Positions 8,085 to 16,884 of a stretch of DNA of 64,000 bases are shown here, one piece after another. A program made the position numbers and the translations under genes. Source of the DNA: Laedolimicola ammoniilytica (GTDB lineage: Bacteria; Bacillota; Clostridia; Lachnospirales; Lachnospiraceae); NCBI RefSeq assembly GCF_025567165.1, contig NZ_JAOQKC010000008.1:1-64000 (forward strand), read 5' to 3'. Below the pieces are notes generated by a model. It searched no databases. It was not told where the DNA came from and worked only from the letters and a program-made list of their open reading frames with translations. Position 1 is the stretch's first letter. Each line of letters opens with the position of its first letter.

Positions 8085-9599
8085 ATGAGCGAAAAGAAAA
8101 AAGCAAAAGCAATCATGGTACAGGGAACCATGTCCAACGCGGGTAAAAGCTTCCTGGTGGCCGGACTCTGCCGGGTATTTAAGCAGGACGGCTACAAGGT
8201 GGCCCCCTTCAAATCCCAGAACATGGCCCTGAATTCCTACATCACAAAGGACGGACTGGAGATTGGCCGGGCCCAGGCCATGCAGGCGGAGGCCGCGGAT
8301 ATTGAGCCCACCGTGGAAATGAACCCGATTCTCTTAAAGCCCACCAGCAACGTGGGCAGCCAGGTCATCGTAAACGGCGAGGTCCTGGGCAATATGAAGG
8401 CCATGGATTATTACGCCAACAAGCGTCAGCTGATTCCGGAGATTCAGAAGGCCTTCGACAAGCTTTCCGAGGAGTTCGACATTATCGTCATCGAGGGCGC
8501 GGGCAGCCCGGCGGAGATCAATCTGAAGGAAAATGATATCGTGAATATGGGAATGGCAAAAATTGCCAACGCTCCCGTACTGCTGGCCGGCGACATCGAC
8601 CGGGGCGGTGTCTTCGCCTCCCTGTACGGAACGGTGAAACTTCTGGAGGACGACGAGCAGCAGAGAATCAAGGGTCTGATCATCAACAAATTCCGCGGCG
8701 ATGTGGAAATCCTGCGTCCGGGCCTCCGTATGATCGAGGAGCGCACCGGCATTCCGGTGGTGGGCGTAGTGCCCTTAAAGCCGCTGGATATCGACGACGA
8801 GGACAGTCTGTCCGAGCGCCTGAATCATAAGGAGAAAAAGGGAGGCATCGACCTGGTGGTGGTGCGGCTTCCGCATATTTCTAATTTTACAGATTTCAAT
8901 GTGTTCGAAGGTATGGAGGGCGTGTCTCTGCGCTATGTGCGGGAGGTGAGCGAGCTTGGCCGTCCCGATCTGATTTTCCTGCCGGGAACCAAGAACACCA
9001 TGGACGACCTGGCCTGGCTTCGGGAGTCCGGCATGGAGACCGCGGTGCTCCGCTGCTCCGGGGACGGGATTCCGGTGGTGGGAATCTGCGGCGGTTATCA
9101 GATGCTGGGCGATCTTCTGGAGGATCCGGACAATGTGGAGCACGGCGGAACCATGAGGGGCATGGGCCTGTTACACACGAAGACCGTATTCTCCCAGGCG
9201 AAGACCCGGACCCGGATTCAGGGCCGCGTCAAAAATGAGGCGGAGCTTCTGGACTTCGCCGGAAAAGAAGTGCAGGGCTACGAGATTCACATGGGCCGCA
9301 CGGAGGCTCTGGGCGGCTGCCGGGAGACCATTTACCTGGAGGACGGTCGTGTCGACGGCCTGTCCAATCCGGAGGGAACTGTGTACGGCACCTATCTTCA
9401 CGGCATTTTCGACTATGGTGATTTGGCGGCCATGCTGGTGAGCCGTCTGATGGTGAAGAAAGGTCTCGACCCGAAAAACTGGCATTTTGACGCCCAGGCC
9501 CATAAGAAGCAGGAGTATGACAAGCTGGCGGATCTGGTCCGCAGCTCTCTGGATATGAAGAAGATCTACGAGATATTGGAGGAAGGAATCTCATGTTAA
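8085..9599 (+). CDS. cbiP: Cobyric acid synthase (CbiP/CobQ)
   Basis: A glutamine-dependent amidotransferase that amidates the b, d, e and g carboxylates of adenosylcobyrinic acid a,c-diamide. The N-terminal dethiobiotin-synthetase-like ATPase domain carries the atypical P-loop GTMSNAGKS, then FKSQNMALNSY. The C-terminal class I glutaminase-like domain has the nucleophile Cys335 in GICGGYQMLG and a late His in YLHGIFD. Length of 504 residues is typical. The upstream 78 bases contain an AT-rich palindrome (about 7999-8019) but no clear terminator. The end overlaps cbiC by 7 bases. Confidence 0.95.
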   Translation: MSEKKKAKAIMVQGTMSNAGKSFLVAGLCRVFKQDGYKVAPFKSQNMALNSYITKDGLEIGRAQAMQAEAADIEPTVEMNPILLKPTSNVGSQVIVNGEVLGNMKAMDYYANKRQLIPEIQKAFDKLSEEFDIIVIEGAGSPAEINLKENDIVNMGMAKIANAPVLLAGDIDRGGVFASLYGTVKLLEDDEQQRIKGLIINKFRGDVEILRPGLRMIEERTGIPVVGVVPLKPLDIDDEDSLSERLNHKEKKGGIDLVVVRLPHISNFTDFNVFEGMEGVSLRYVREVSELGRPDLIFLPGTKNTMDDLAWLRESGMETAVLRCSGDGIPVVGICGGYQMLGDLLEDPDNVEHGGTMRGMGLLHTKTVFSQAKTRTRIQGRVKNEAELLDFAGKEVQGYEIHMGRTEALGGCRETIYLEDGRVDGLSNPEGTVYGTYLHGIFDYGDLAAMLVSRLMVKKGLDPKNWHFDAQAHKKQEYDKLADLVRSSLDMKKIYEILEEGISC

Positions 9600-10225
9600 A
9601 TGAAATCGAAATTGTAAAGCCTATGGATATCGAGAAGCGCAGTATGGCGATTATCACGGAGGAGCTTCATGGCCGCACCTGGCCGGAGCCGGAGTTCTCC
9701 ATCGTGAAGCGCTGTATCCATACTTCTGCGGACTTTGATTACGCGGACAATCTGTGCTTCTCGGAGCATGCGGCGCAGATCGGCGTGGAGGCTTTGAACA
9801 GGGGCGCCTCCATCGTGACAGATACCCAGATGGCAGCCTCCGGTATCAACAAAAAACGGATGCGGGAATGCGGCGGAGAGGTATACTGCTTCATGAGCGA
9901 TCCGGATGTGGCTGCGGAAGCCAAAGAACGGGGCTGCACCCGGGCGGCTGTCTGCATGGAGCGGGCGGCGGCGCTTCAGAAGCCTCTGATCATCGCAGTG
10001 GGCAACGCGCCGACGGCTCTCATTCGTCTTTATGAGCTGATTCAGGAGGGAAAAATCAAGCCAGAGCTTATCATCGGCGCTCCGGTGGGCTTTGTGAATG
10101 TGGTGGAAGCGAAAGAGCTGATTATGACAGCGGGCATTCCGTATATTGTGCCGAGAGGGCGCAAGGGCGGCAGCAATATCGCGGCCACCATCTGCAACGC
10201 CATGTTGTATCAGGGCGGAAGATAA
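9593..10225 (+). CDS. cbiC: Cobalt-precorrin-8 methylmutase (CbiC)
   Basis: Migrates a methyl group from C11 to C12 to turn cobalt-precorrin-8 into cobyrinate. The catalytic His43 lies in KRCIHTSADFDY. The segments IVTDTQMAASGINK, VGNAPTALIRLYE and GAPVGFVNVVEAKE are hallmark CbiC/CobH sequences. Length of 210 residues is normal. The GGAGGAA ribosome binding site sits inside the end of cbiP, with which the gene overlaps, so expression is coupled. Confidence 0.95.
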   Translation: MLNEIEIVKPMDIEKRSMAIITEELHGRTWPEPEFSIVKRCIHTSADFDYADNLCFSEHAAQIGVEALNRGASIVTDTQMAASGINKKRMRECGGEVYCFMSDPDVAAEAKERGCTRAAVCMERAAALQKPLIIAVGNAPTALIRLYELIQEGKIKPELIIGAPVGFVNVVEAKELIMTAGIPYIVPRGRKGGSNIAATICNAMLYQGGR

Positions 10226-10270
10226 GGCTCTGGCGTGATGAAGCAACAAAAAAATGAAAGCGTGAAAATT

Positions 10271-11338
10271 ATGGAGTTAGATAACTATATCGAACAAATC
10301 AAGCCTCTGGATGAGGATGCCGTAAATGCGGCCTGGGCCCACTGGGATTCCCTCTGTAAACCATTACGGGGCATGGGACGGCTGGAAGAAATGGTAGCCC
10401 AGCTGGCAGGTATCTACGGAACCGCGCAGCTCGGTGAAGTCGCGGATCTGAAACCGGTGGTCGTCATCATGGGCGCAGACAACGGCGTGGTAGCCGAGGG
10501 CGTCAGCCAGACCGGAAGCGAGGTCACAGCCCAGGTGCTGGAAAATATGGGCGATCGCAAATCCTCCGTCTGTATCATGTCCAGGCAGATGGGCATCGAG
10601 GTTATCCCGGTAAACATCGGTATGTTCGTGGACGGACAGCATCCCCGGATCTGGAACAGGGTAGTCCGTTACGGCACTGCCAATATGGCCAAGGAACCGG
10701 CCATGAGCCGAGAAGAGGCCATTCAGGCCATTGAGACCGGAATCCAGGTGGTGAAAGATCTCTATGAGGCGGGCCATCGCATGATCATCACCGGAGAAAT
10801 GGGGATCGGCAACACCACGCCCAGCTCCGCCATGGCGGCAGTGCTGCTGGACAAAGACGTGGCTGAAGTCACAGGCCGTGGCGCGGGACTTTCCAGCGCC
10901 GGACTGGAGCATAAAATGGAAGTCATTCGTCGGGCTATCGAGGTGAATCAGCCGGATAAGAACGACATTCTGGACGTGCTTTCCAAGGTGGGAAGCCTGG
11001 ATATCGCGGGCATGCTCGGCTGCTATCTGGGCGGAGCCATGATGGGCGTACCGGTCCTGATTGACGGTTTTATTTCCTCCATTTCCGCTTACTGCGCGGT
11101 GCAGCTTGCACCGGAAAGTAAAGCGTATATGGTGCCGACCCACTGCTCCGCGGAGCCTGCGGGACGGATGATGCTGGACGCGCTGGGAATGACTGCGCCC
11201 ATTCAGGCGGGCATGCATTTGGGCGAGGGAACCGGAGCCGTGACAGCCTATAGCCTGTATCAGTACGCCCTGGCGCTCTACAACGGATTGCCCAGCTTTG
11301 CGGAAGGCAAGGTGGAGAAATATACACACCAGAAGTAA
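10271..11338 (+). CDS. cobT: Nicotinate-nucleotide:5,6-dimethylbenzimidazole phosphoribosyltransferase (CobT)
   Basis: Activates the lower-ligand base by transferring phosphoribose from nicotinate mononucleotide, giving alpha-ribazole phosphate for CobS. GADNGVVAEGVSQTG, GEMGIGNTTPSSAM and the late catalytic-Glu segment GMHLGEGTGA are all present. In-frame ATG codons at 10238 and 10271 are both weakly provided with ribosome binding sites. The 10271 start matches the usual N-terminus (a short helix, then KPLRGMGRLE), giving 355 residues. No lower-ligand synthesis genes (bluB, bza) are in the window, so the base is made elsewhere or scavenged. Confidence 0.93.
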   Translation: MELDNYIEQIKPLDEDAVNAAWAHWDSLCKPLRGMGRLEEMVAQLAGIYGTAQLGEVADLKPVVVIMGADNGVVAEGVSQTGSEVTAQVLENMGDRKSSVCIMSRQMGIEVIPVNIGMFVDGQHPRIWNRVVRYGTANMAKEPAMSREEAIQAIETGIQVVKDLYEAGHRMIITGEMGIGNTTPSSAMAAVLLDKDVAEVTGRGAGLSSAGLEHKMEVIRRAIEVNQPDKNDILDVLSKVGSLDIAGMLGCYLGGAMMGVPVLIDGFISSISAYCAVQLAPESKAYMVPTHCSAEPAGRMMLDALGMTAPIQAGMHLGEGTGAVTAYSLYQYALALYNGLPSFAEGKVEKYTHQK

Positions 11339-11410
11339 AAAGTGCGGAAAATTAAGAGTTTCTTAATGGGAAAACTGGCATGATATTTGATAGAATAAAG
11401 CTGACACAAT

Positions 11411-11428
11411 AAATACTTGAAAGTATTT
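11411..11428. promoter_or_regulatory. Perfect inverted repeat upstream of the lipoprotein gene
   Basis: AAATACTT (11411-11418) and AAGTATTT (11421-11428) form a perfect 8-base inverted repeat with a 2-base centre, 17 bases before the lipoprotein start codon. It could be an operator or a small mRNA hairpin. No convincing -35/-10 pair was seen around it. Confidence 0.3.
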
Positions 11429-11444
11429 ACATGGAGGTGCGGGT

Positions 11445-12569
11445 ATGAAAAATAAGTGCGCAAGGCTTCTGACAGCGGCTGTGGTGCTGCTGATGGTGGT
11501 TATGGTGCTGTCTTTGAGTGGCTGCGGAAAAAAGAACGATGTGGAAAATGGAACCGTGGATGGAACAGAGCAGACGGATACGGCGACAGACACAGAAGCG
11601 GCAGAAAATACGGCAGATACGCCGGACGATGCAGACATAGCCGCATCTGAGAACTCGGACAGCAGCGACCCGGAAGCTCCCAGCTTCGCGGCTCTCCAGT
11701 ACGTGGATTTCACCTTCTCCAGCGGCGCGGGAGCCTGGGCCACCCAGCTGAATATCCGGCCGGACGGCAGCTTTTCCGGGGAATACTGGGACATGGACAT
11801 GGGAAGCAGCGGAGACGGTTACCCCAACGGAACCCAGTACGGCAATACCTTTACCGGGAAATTTACTGATTTACAGAAGGTCAATGACTATACCTGGGCC
11901 ATGAAGCTTGACGAAATCAACTACACGTATGAGATAGGAAAAGAAGAGATCCTGGATCAGATTCTCTATTCCTACACGGAGGCTTACGGTCTGGACGGTG
12001 CGGACGAGGTCGATATCTATCTGCCCGGGGCTCCGGTTTCTGAGCTGCCGGAGGAGTTTTTACAGTGGGCGTGCAGCAATTATGATCGTTTTGAGGCCGA
12101 AGAGAACGGTCTTCCCTGCTACGGCCTTTACAATGTGGAGGGCGCAGAGGGATTTTCCGGCTATGATTTCATCGATACAGCGGTGGAATATGTGGAAAAC
12201 GCGGCAAAGGCAGATCAGGAGATTGTCCGTTCCCTTCAGGAGGATCCCTCCCTTACCCAGATGGATATGAATGTAAAGAGCAAGGAGCGCTATGATAACT
12301 GGGATGCAGCCCTGAATCTGGTCTGGTATCAGCTGAAGATGAAGGGCGTTCTGAAGGACGAAGACATGGAACAGCTTCTTACGGAGCAGCGGGAATGGAT
12401 CAAAGAGAAAGAAGAAGCCGCGCAGAAGGCCGGAGAAGGGTCAGAGGGCGGCAGCATATGGGCGTGCCTGGTCAATGACAAAGCGGCAGAGCTTACGAAG
12501 GAGCGAACCTATGTTCTTCTGAATATCCTGCTGGAGGCAGCAGGCCGGGAAACTGTGACGATGGAGTAA
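11445..12569 (+). CDS. Predicted lipoprotein with LprI-like C-terminal region
   Basis: The N-terminus has a basic start, a hydrophobic stretch and the lipobox LSGC (Cys near residue 26), so the protein is probably anchored outside the membrane. An acidic Thr/Asp/Glu-rich linker follows to about residue 70, then a soluble region with a beta-rich look (FTFSSGAGAWATQLNI, then DGSFSGEYWD). The last 100 residues (YDNWDAALNLVWYQL, then LLTEQREWIKEKEE) resemble the DUF1311/LprI pattern of lysozyme-inhibitor-like lipoproteins. It lies between cobT and cbiD on the same strand, 7 bases before cbiD, so it is probably co-transcribed with B12 genes. A role in corrinoid or cobalt handling is only a guess from position. 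Confidence 0.7.
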   Translation: MKNKCARLLTAAVVLLMVVMVLSLSGCGKKNDVENGTVDGTEQTDTATDTEAAENTADTPDDADIAASENSDSSDPEAPSFAALQYVDFTFSSGAGAWATQLNIRPDGSFSGEYWDMDMGSSGDGYPNGTQYGNTFTGKFTDLQKVNDYTWAMKLDEINYTYEIGKEEILDQILYSYTEAYGLDGADEVDIYLPGAPVSELPEEFLQWACSNYDRFEAEENGLPCYGLYNVEGAEGFSGYDFIDTAVEYVENAAKADQEIVRSLQEDPSLTQMDMNVKSKERYDNWDAALNLVWYQLKMKGVLKDEDMEQLLTEQREWIKEKEEAAQKAGEGSEGGSIWACLVNDKAAELTKERTYVLLNILLEAAGRETVTME

Positions 12570-12575
12570 AAATCG

Positions 12576-13751
12576 ATGCTGGATCAATACGTCTATAAAA
12601 ACAACAAAAAAATGCGGATGGGCTATACCACCGGATCCTGCGCCGCGGCGGCTTCCAAGGCGGCGGCCTGGATGCTGCTTCACGGGCAGATTCTGCCGGA
12701 GGTAGAGCTGATGACGCCAAAGGGCATCGGCCTCCATCTGGAGGTGCTGGATCCGAAGCTTTCCAAAGGGGAGGTCTCCTGCGCGATCCGGAAAGACGCA
12801 GGAGATGATCCGGATGTGACCGACGGACTTCTGATCTATGCCACAGTCAGCAAGACAGAAAAGCCCGGCGTCACCCTAGACGGCGGCGAGGGCGTAGGCC
12901 GGGTAACCCGGGTGGGCCTGGAGCAGGCTGTGGGCGACGCAGCCATCAATAAAGTGCCCCGTCAGATGATTCGCGAGGGCGTGGAGGAGATCTGCAGGGA
13001 GGCCGGATATACCGGCGGCCTTTCGGTGATCATTTCCATTCCGGGGGGTGAGGAGCTGGCCCGGAAGACCTTCAACCCCAGGCTTGGTATCGTAGGGGGC
13101 ATTTCTGTCCTGGGAACCAGCGGGATCGTGGAGCCCATGAGCGAGGAGGCCCTGATTCAGACGATCCGGGTGGACATCAAAATGCAGCTGTCCGGAGGAC
13201 GGAGCTATCTGGTGCTGGTGCCGGGCAATTACGGTCTGGATTTTCTGGAGGATTATGAGCCGGAGGTGCTGAAGCGTTCCGTCAAATACAGTAATTTTCT
13301 GGGAGAAGCCATCGACGCGGCGGTGGAATTCGGCGCAAAGGGCATTCTGCTGGTGGGACATATTGGGAAGCTGGTGAAGCTGGCCGCAGGGATTATGAAC
13401 ACCCACTCCCGCAACGCCGATGCCCGGATGGATATCCTGACGGCCCACGCGGCGGTGCTGGGCGCGGACCAGGAGACAGCGGCCCGGCTAATGGACTGCA
13501 TCACCACGGACGAGGCGTTGGATATCCTGAAGGAGAAAGGACTGCTGGAGCCGGTGATGAAGCGGCTGATGGAGCGGATGGAATTCTATGTGGATCACCG
13601 GAGCGGCAAGAGCCTGGAGCGGGGAATCCTGACCTTTTCCCTGGAGCAGGGAGTGCTGGGTGAATCCACAGATGTGCGGCGGCTGATAACCTGTGTGAAA
13701 GCGGAAATCGAGCAGACAGAGTCTGAAGGAACAGAAAAACTGACAGAGTAA
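12576..13751 (+). CDS. cbiD: Cobalt-precorrin-5B C1-methyltransferase (CbiD)
   Basis: Methylates C1 in the anaerobic pathway. CbiD has its own fold, unlike the tetrapyrrole methylases nearby. RMGYTTGSCAAAASKAAAWM is the N-terminal family signature. GEGVGRVTRVGL, GTSGIVEPMSEEAL and GHIGKLVKLAAGIMNTHSR are also characteristic. At 391 residues it is of normal length. A GGAG in the end of the lipoprotein gene serves as ribosome binding site. Confidence 0.95.
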   Translation: MLDQYVYKNNKKMRMGYTTGSCAAAASKAAAWMLLHGQILPEVELMTPKGIGLHLEVLDPKLSKGEVSCAIRKDAGDDPDVTDGLLIYATVSKTEKPGVTLDGGEGVGRVTRVGLEQAVGDAAINKVPRQMIREGVEEICREAGYTGGLSVIISIPGGEELARKTFNPRLGIVGGISVLGTSGIVEPMSEEALIQTIRVDIKMQLSGGRSYLVLVPGNYGLDFLEDYEPEVLKRSVKYSNFLGEAIDAAVEFGAKGILLVGHIGKLVKLAAGIMNTHSRNADARMDILTAHAAVLGADQETAARLMDCITTDEALDILKEKGLLEPVMKRLMERMEFYVDHRSGKSLERGILTFSLEQGVLGESTDVRRLITCVKAEIEQTESEGTEKLTE

Positions 13752-13787
13752 GATAGAATAGATTTGGACAGGAAAGGAGATGACAGT

Positions 13788-14834
13788 ATGAAGCTCGCAA
13801 TCATTGCATTTACCAGAGCAGGGTGTACGTTTGCGAAACGGATACGAGACGCGTATGAACAAAAAGGTAACACCTGTGTATGCCACTGCAAAGGCAGGGA
13901 TGCAGCTGAATGGGGCATTCCGGTGCTGGAGGGTTCCCTGAAGGAATGGACCGGGAACATGTTCCGGGAATGCGACAGCCTGCTGTTCATCGGGGCCGCC
14001 GGAATCGCAGTGCGCGCAATCGCTCCCTTCGTGGCCAGTAAGGCCTCTGATCCGGCAGTTCTGGTTATGGACGAGCAGGGTCATTTCGTCATTTCTCTGC
14101 TGTCCGGGCACCTGGGCGGGGCCAATGCGCTGACCAGGGAGATAGCGGCCCTGGTGGGAGCTGTGCCGGTCATCACCACCGCTACTGACGCGGGCGGCCG
14201 CTTCTCAGTGGACGATTTTGCCCGCCGGGAACATCTGTATCTGGACAGCCTGCCTCTGGCGAAAGCGGTGGCGGCGGATATTCTGGAGCAGCGGACCATC
14301 GGTCTCTACAGCGATTTTGAAGTGGTTGGGCAGATTCCGCCGGAGCTGTCCATTCAGAAAAAGGACGGGCTTGGCATCAGTATCTCTGTGGACGAAACCT
14401 ACGATCCCTTTCCCAGAACCCTGCACCTGGTGCCGCGCATCGCGGTACTGGGCGTCGGCTGCAAGAAGGGGACTCCTGTGGAGCGCATCAAAGCGCTGGT
14501 GGAGCAGGTGCTTATGCAGAATCAGCTTTCAAAGCACGCCATCGCCAGGATAGTTTCCATTGATCTGAAGAAGGAGGAGCCGGGGCTTCTGGCCTTCTGC
14601 GAGGCCTGGAAGCTGCCCTTTCAGACCTACACGGCGGCAGAACTGGAAGACGTGGAATGTGAGGGCGGTTTTACCGAATCTTCCTTTGTCCGGCAGATCA
14701 CCGGCGTAGGAAATGTATGCGAGCGCAGCGCCCTGCTGGCCGCAGGAAGAAAAAAGCTCTTTCAGCGGAAGGTGGCCCAGAACGGTGTGACCGTGGCGAT
14801 TGCGCTGGAGGAATATACGGTAAACTTTGGATAA
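13788..14834 (+). CDS. cbiG: Cobalt-precorrin-5A hydrolase (CbiG)
   Basis: Opens the delta-lactone of cobalt-precorrin-5A and releases acetaldehyde, the step that commits the anaerobic route. SGHLGGANALTREIA and TTATDAGGRFSVD in the N-terminal domain and the C-terminal GVGCKKGTPVERIKAL with GFTESSFVRQITGVGNVCERSALL match CbiG. A TTG at 13764 is in frame, but AGGAGATGACAGT directly before the ATG at 13788 marks the real start, giving 348 residues. It follows cbiD by about 36 bases. Confidence 0.93.
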   Translation: MKLAIIAFTRAGCTFAKRIRDAYEQKGNTCVCHCKGRDAAEWGIPVLEGSLKEWTGNMFRECDSLLFIGAAGIAVRAIAPFVASKASDPAVLVMDEQGHFVISLLSGHLGGANALTREIAALVGAVPVITTATDAGGRFSVDDFARREHLYLDSLPLAKAVAADILEQRTIGLYSDFEVVGQIPPELSIQKKDGLGISISVDETYDPFPRTLHLVPRIAVLGVGCKKGTPVERIKALVEQVLMQNQLSKHAIARIVSIDLKKEEPGLLAFCEAWKLPFQTYTAAELEDVECEGGFTESSFVRQITGVGNVCERSALLAAGRKKLFQRKVAQNGVTVAIALEEYTVNFG

Positions 14835-14859
14835 ATGAAGGATAAAGAGGGACAGGTGC

Positions 14860-16884
14860 ATGAAACAGGTAATTGTATTTGCAGGAACTACAGAAGGAAG
14901 ACAGTTAAGCGCCTGGCTGGCGGCAGCAGGGGTGGAGACCCTGTGCAGCGTAGCCACCGAATATGGAGAACTGCTGGTGGAAAAGCAGCCCCATCTGAGC
15001 GTCCACCAGGGACGTATGCTCCCGGAGGAGATGGAACAGCTTTTCGCAGAAGAGGGAAAGCCCCTGGTGCTGGATGTGACCCATCCGTACGCGGTGGCCG
15101 TGTCGGCGAATATCAAGGCGGCCTGCGAGAAGACCGGGTGCGAGTATCTGCGTCTGATTCGTCCCTCGTTGATGAATAAAAATGCATGTAAGACTGCGGA
15201 AGAAATTGTAGTAGTCGAGAGTGTGGAGGCCGCAGTAAACTTTTTGAAAACGACGGAAGGTTCCATTTTTGTTACCACAGGCAGCAAGGAATTAGCCAAA
15301 TTTACTGCTCTGCCAGACTACCAGAACCGTGTATACGCCCGTGTCCTGGCGACCCCGGAAGTCGTGACCCAGTGTACCGAAGCAGGTTTCACAGGCCCCC
15401 ATCTTATCTGTATGCAGGGCCCTTTCTCCAAAGAACTGAATCTGGCCATGCTTCGCAGCATCGGCGCAGCCTGGATGGTTACCAAGGAAGCAGGCCGCGC
15501 AGGCGGCTTTGAGGAAAAAATGACCGCCGCCAAAGAGGCTGGAGTCAAAGTTGTGCTGATAGGCCGCCCACGGGAGCAGGCAGGACTGTCCATTGAGGAA
15601 GGCGTGAAGCTGCTGGCGGAGCGGTTCCATATCCCATCTGATTTGACGGATTCTCGTGACGAGAAAAACGGACGAATCGCATACTTAGTCGGCATCGGCA
15701 TGGGTACCCCCGACCACCTGACCGGCGAAGCCCGCGCTGCCTTCGAAAAGGCTGACTGCATCCTGGGTTCCGGCCGCATGTTGGATTCTTTTAAAACTAC
15801 CAGAAAGCCTTTATTCGACGCTTATGATCCGGCGAAAATGCTGACTTACGTTCAGGAGCACCCGGAACACCGCACTATCGCCGTAGCCCTGTCCGGCGAC
15901 GTGGGCTTCTACAGCGGAGCCAGGCGTCTGATCAGCACCTTTGGAAATGCGGGCATCCGCACAGAACTCATCACGGGCATCTCCTCCGTGACCTATTTCT
16001 GCAGCCGCCTGCAGATTCCCTGGGAGGACGTGAAGCTCATGAGCATCCATGGGCGCCGGGAGAATCTGATTGCGGCGGTACGCACCCATTTCCGCACCTT
16101 CACGTTGCTGGGCGGCAGAGACAATGTAGCGTCCTTATGTGAAAAACTGGAAAAATATGGATTCGAAAACGTGAAGCTCTACATCGGCGAACGCCTTCAC
16201 TACCCGGAGGAGCGTATCACCGAGGGCACGCCCGCGGAGCTGAAGGAGAAAGCCTTTGACAGCCTCTGCGTGGCCATCATCGAAAACCCGTCTTACATGA
16301 GCGGACTTCGAAGCTGCATCCCCGATGAAGAGTTTCAGCGGGGCGACGCACCCATGACGAAGAGTGAGGTGCGCAGTCTCTCCGTGGCCAAGCTGAATCT
16401 GAACCGGGATTCCATCGCCTGGGACATCGGCGCGGGAACCGGCTCTGTCACCATCGAGATGGCGCTGGCAGCCGCGGATGGTGAAGTGTACGCCATCGAG
16501 AAAAAGCCCGCGGCGGCAGCCCTTATCGAGGAGAACGCAAGAAGATTCGGCACGCCCAACGTGGAGGTCCATGTGGGAACGGCCCCGGAGGCCCTGACTG
16601 ACCTGCCCGCCCCGACCCACGCCTTTATCGGCGGCTCCTCGGGCAACATGAAAGAGATTTTACAGCTTCTGCTTGCGAAAAATCCGCAGGTCCGCGTGGT
16701 AATAAACGCCATTACACTGGAGACCGTGGCGGAGGCCAACAGCTGCTTCAAGGAGCTTGGCTTCACGGACTTGGACATTACCCAGATTCAGGCGGCCAAG
16801 GCCAAAAAGGTGGGGCCCTACGAGATGATGATGGGTCAGAATCCGGTCTACATCTTCGCCGGAACCGGAAAGGGGGAAGCATAA
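14860..16884 (+). CDS. CbiJ-CbiE-CbiT fusion: cobalt-precorrin-6A reductase and cobalt-precorrin-7/6B methyltransferases
   Basis: A 674-residue protein that combines three consecutive steps. Residues 1-258 are the NADH-dependent cobalt-precorrin-6A reductase CbiJ (VFAGTTEGRQLS, DVTHPYAVAVSANIK, VTTGSKEL, MQGPFSKELN, TKEAG). Residues 272-475 are the C5 methyltransferase CbiE (LVGIGMGTPDHLTGEA, ALSGDVGFYSGAR, SIHGRR). Residues 478-670 are the C15 methyltransferase/decarboxylase CbiT (DEEFQRGDAPMTKSEVR, WDIGAGTGSVTIEMA, IGGSSGNMKEIL). CbiE-CbiT fusions equal CobL and are widespread; the N-terminal CbiJ fusion is less common. The start has GGGACAGGTG upstream. cbiA begins immediately after its stop. 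Confidence 0.93.
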   Translation: MKQVIVFAGTTEGRQLSAWLAAAGVETLCSVATEYGELLVEKQPHLSVHQGRMLPEEMEQLFAEEGKPLVLDVTHPYAVAVSANIKAACEKTGCEYLRLIRPSLMNKNACKTAEEIVVVESVEAAVNFLKTTEGSIFVTTGSKELAKFTALPDYQNRVYARVLATPEVVTQCTEAGFTGPHLICMQGPFSKELNLAMLRSIGAAWMVTKEAGRAGGFEEKMTAAKEAGVKVVLIGRPREQAGLSIEEGVKLLAERFHIPSDLTDSRDEKNGRIAYLVGIGMGTPDHLTGEARAAFEKADCILGSGRMLDSFKTTRKPLFDAYDPAKMLTYVQEHPEHRTIAVALSGDVGFYSGARRLISTFGNAGIRTELITGISSVTYFCSRLQIPWEDVKLMSIHGRRENLIAAVRTHFRTFTLLGGRDNVASLCEKLEKYGFENVKLYIGERLHYPEERITEGTPAELKEKAFDSLCVAIIENPSYMSGLRSCIPDEEFQRGDAPMTKSEVRSLSVAKLNLNRDSIAWDIGAGTGSVTIEMALAAADGEVYAIEKKPAAAALIEENARRFGTPNVEVHVGTAPEALTDLPAPTHAFIGGSSGNMKEILQLLLAKNPQVRVVINAITLETVAEANSCFKELGFTDLDITQIQAAKAKKVGPYEMMMGQNPVYIFAGTGKGEA

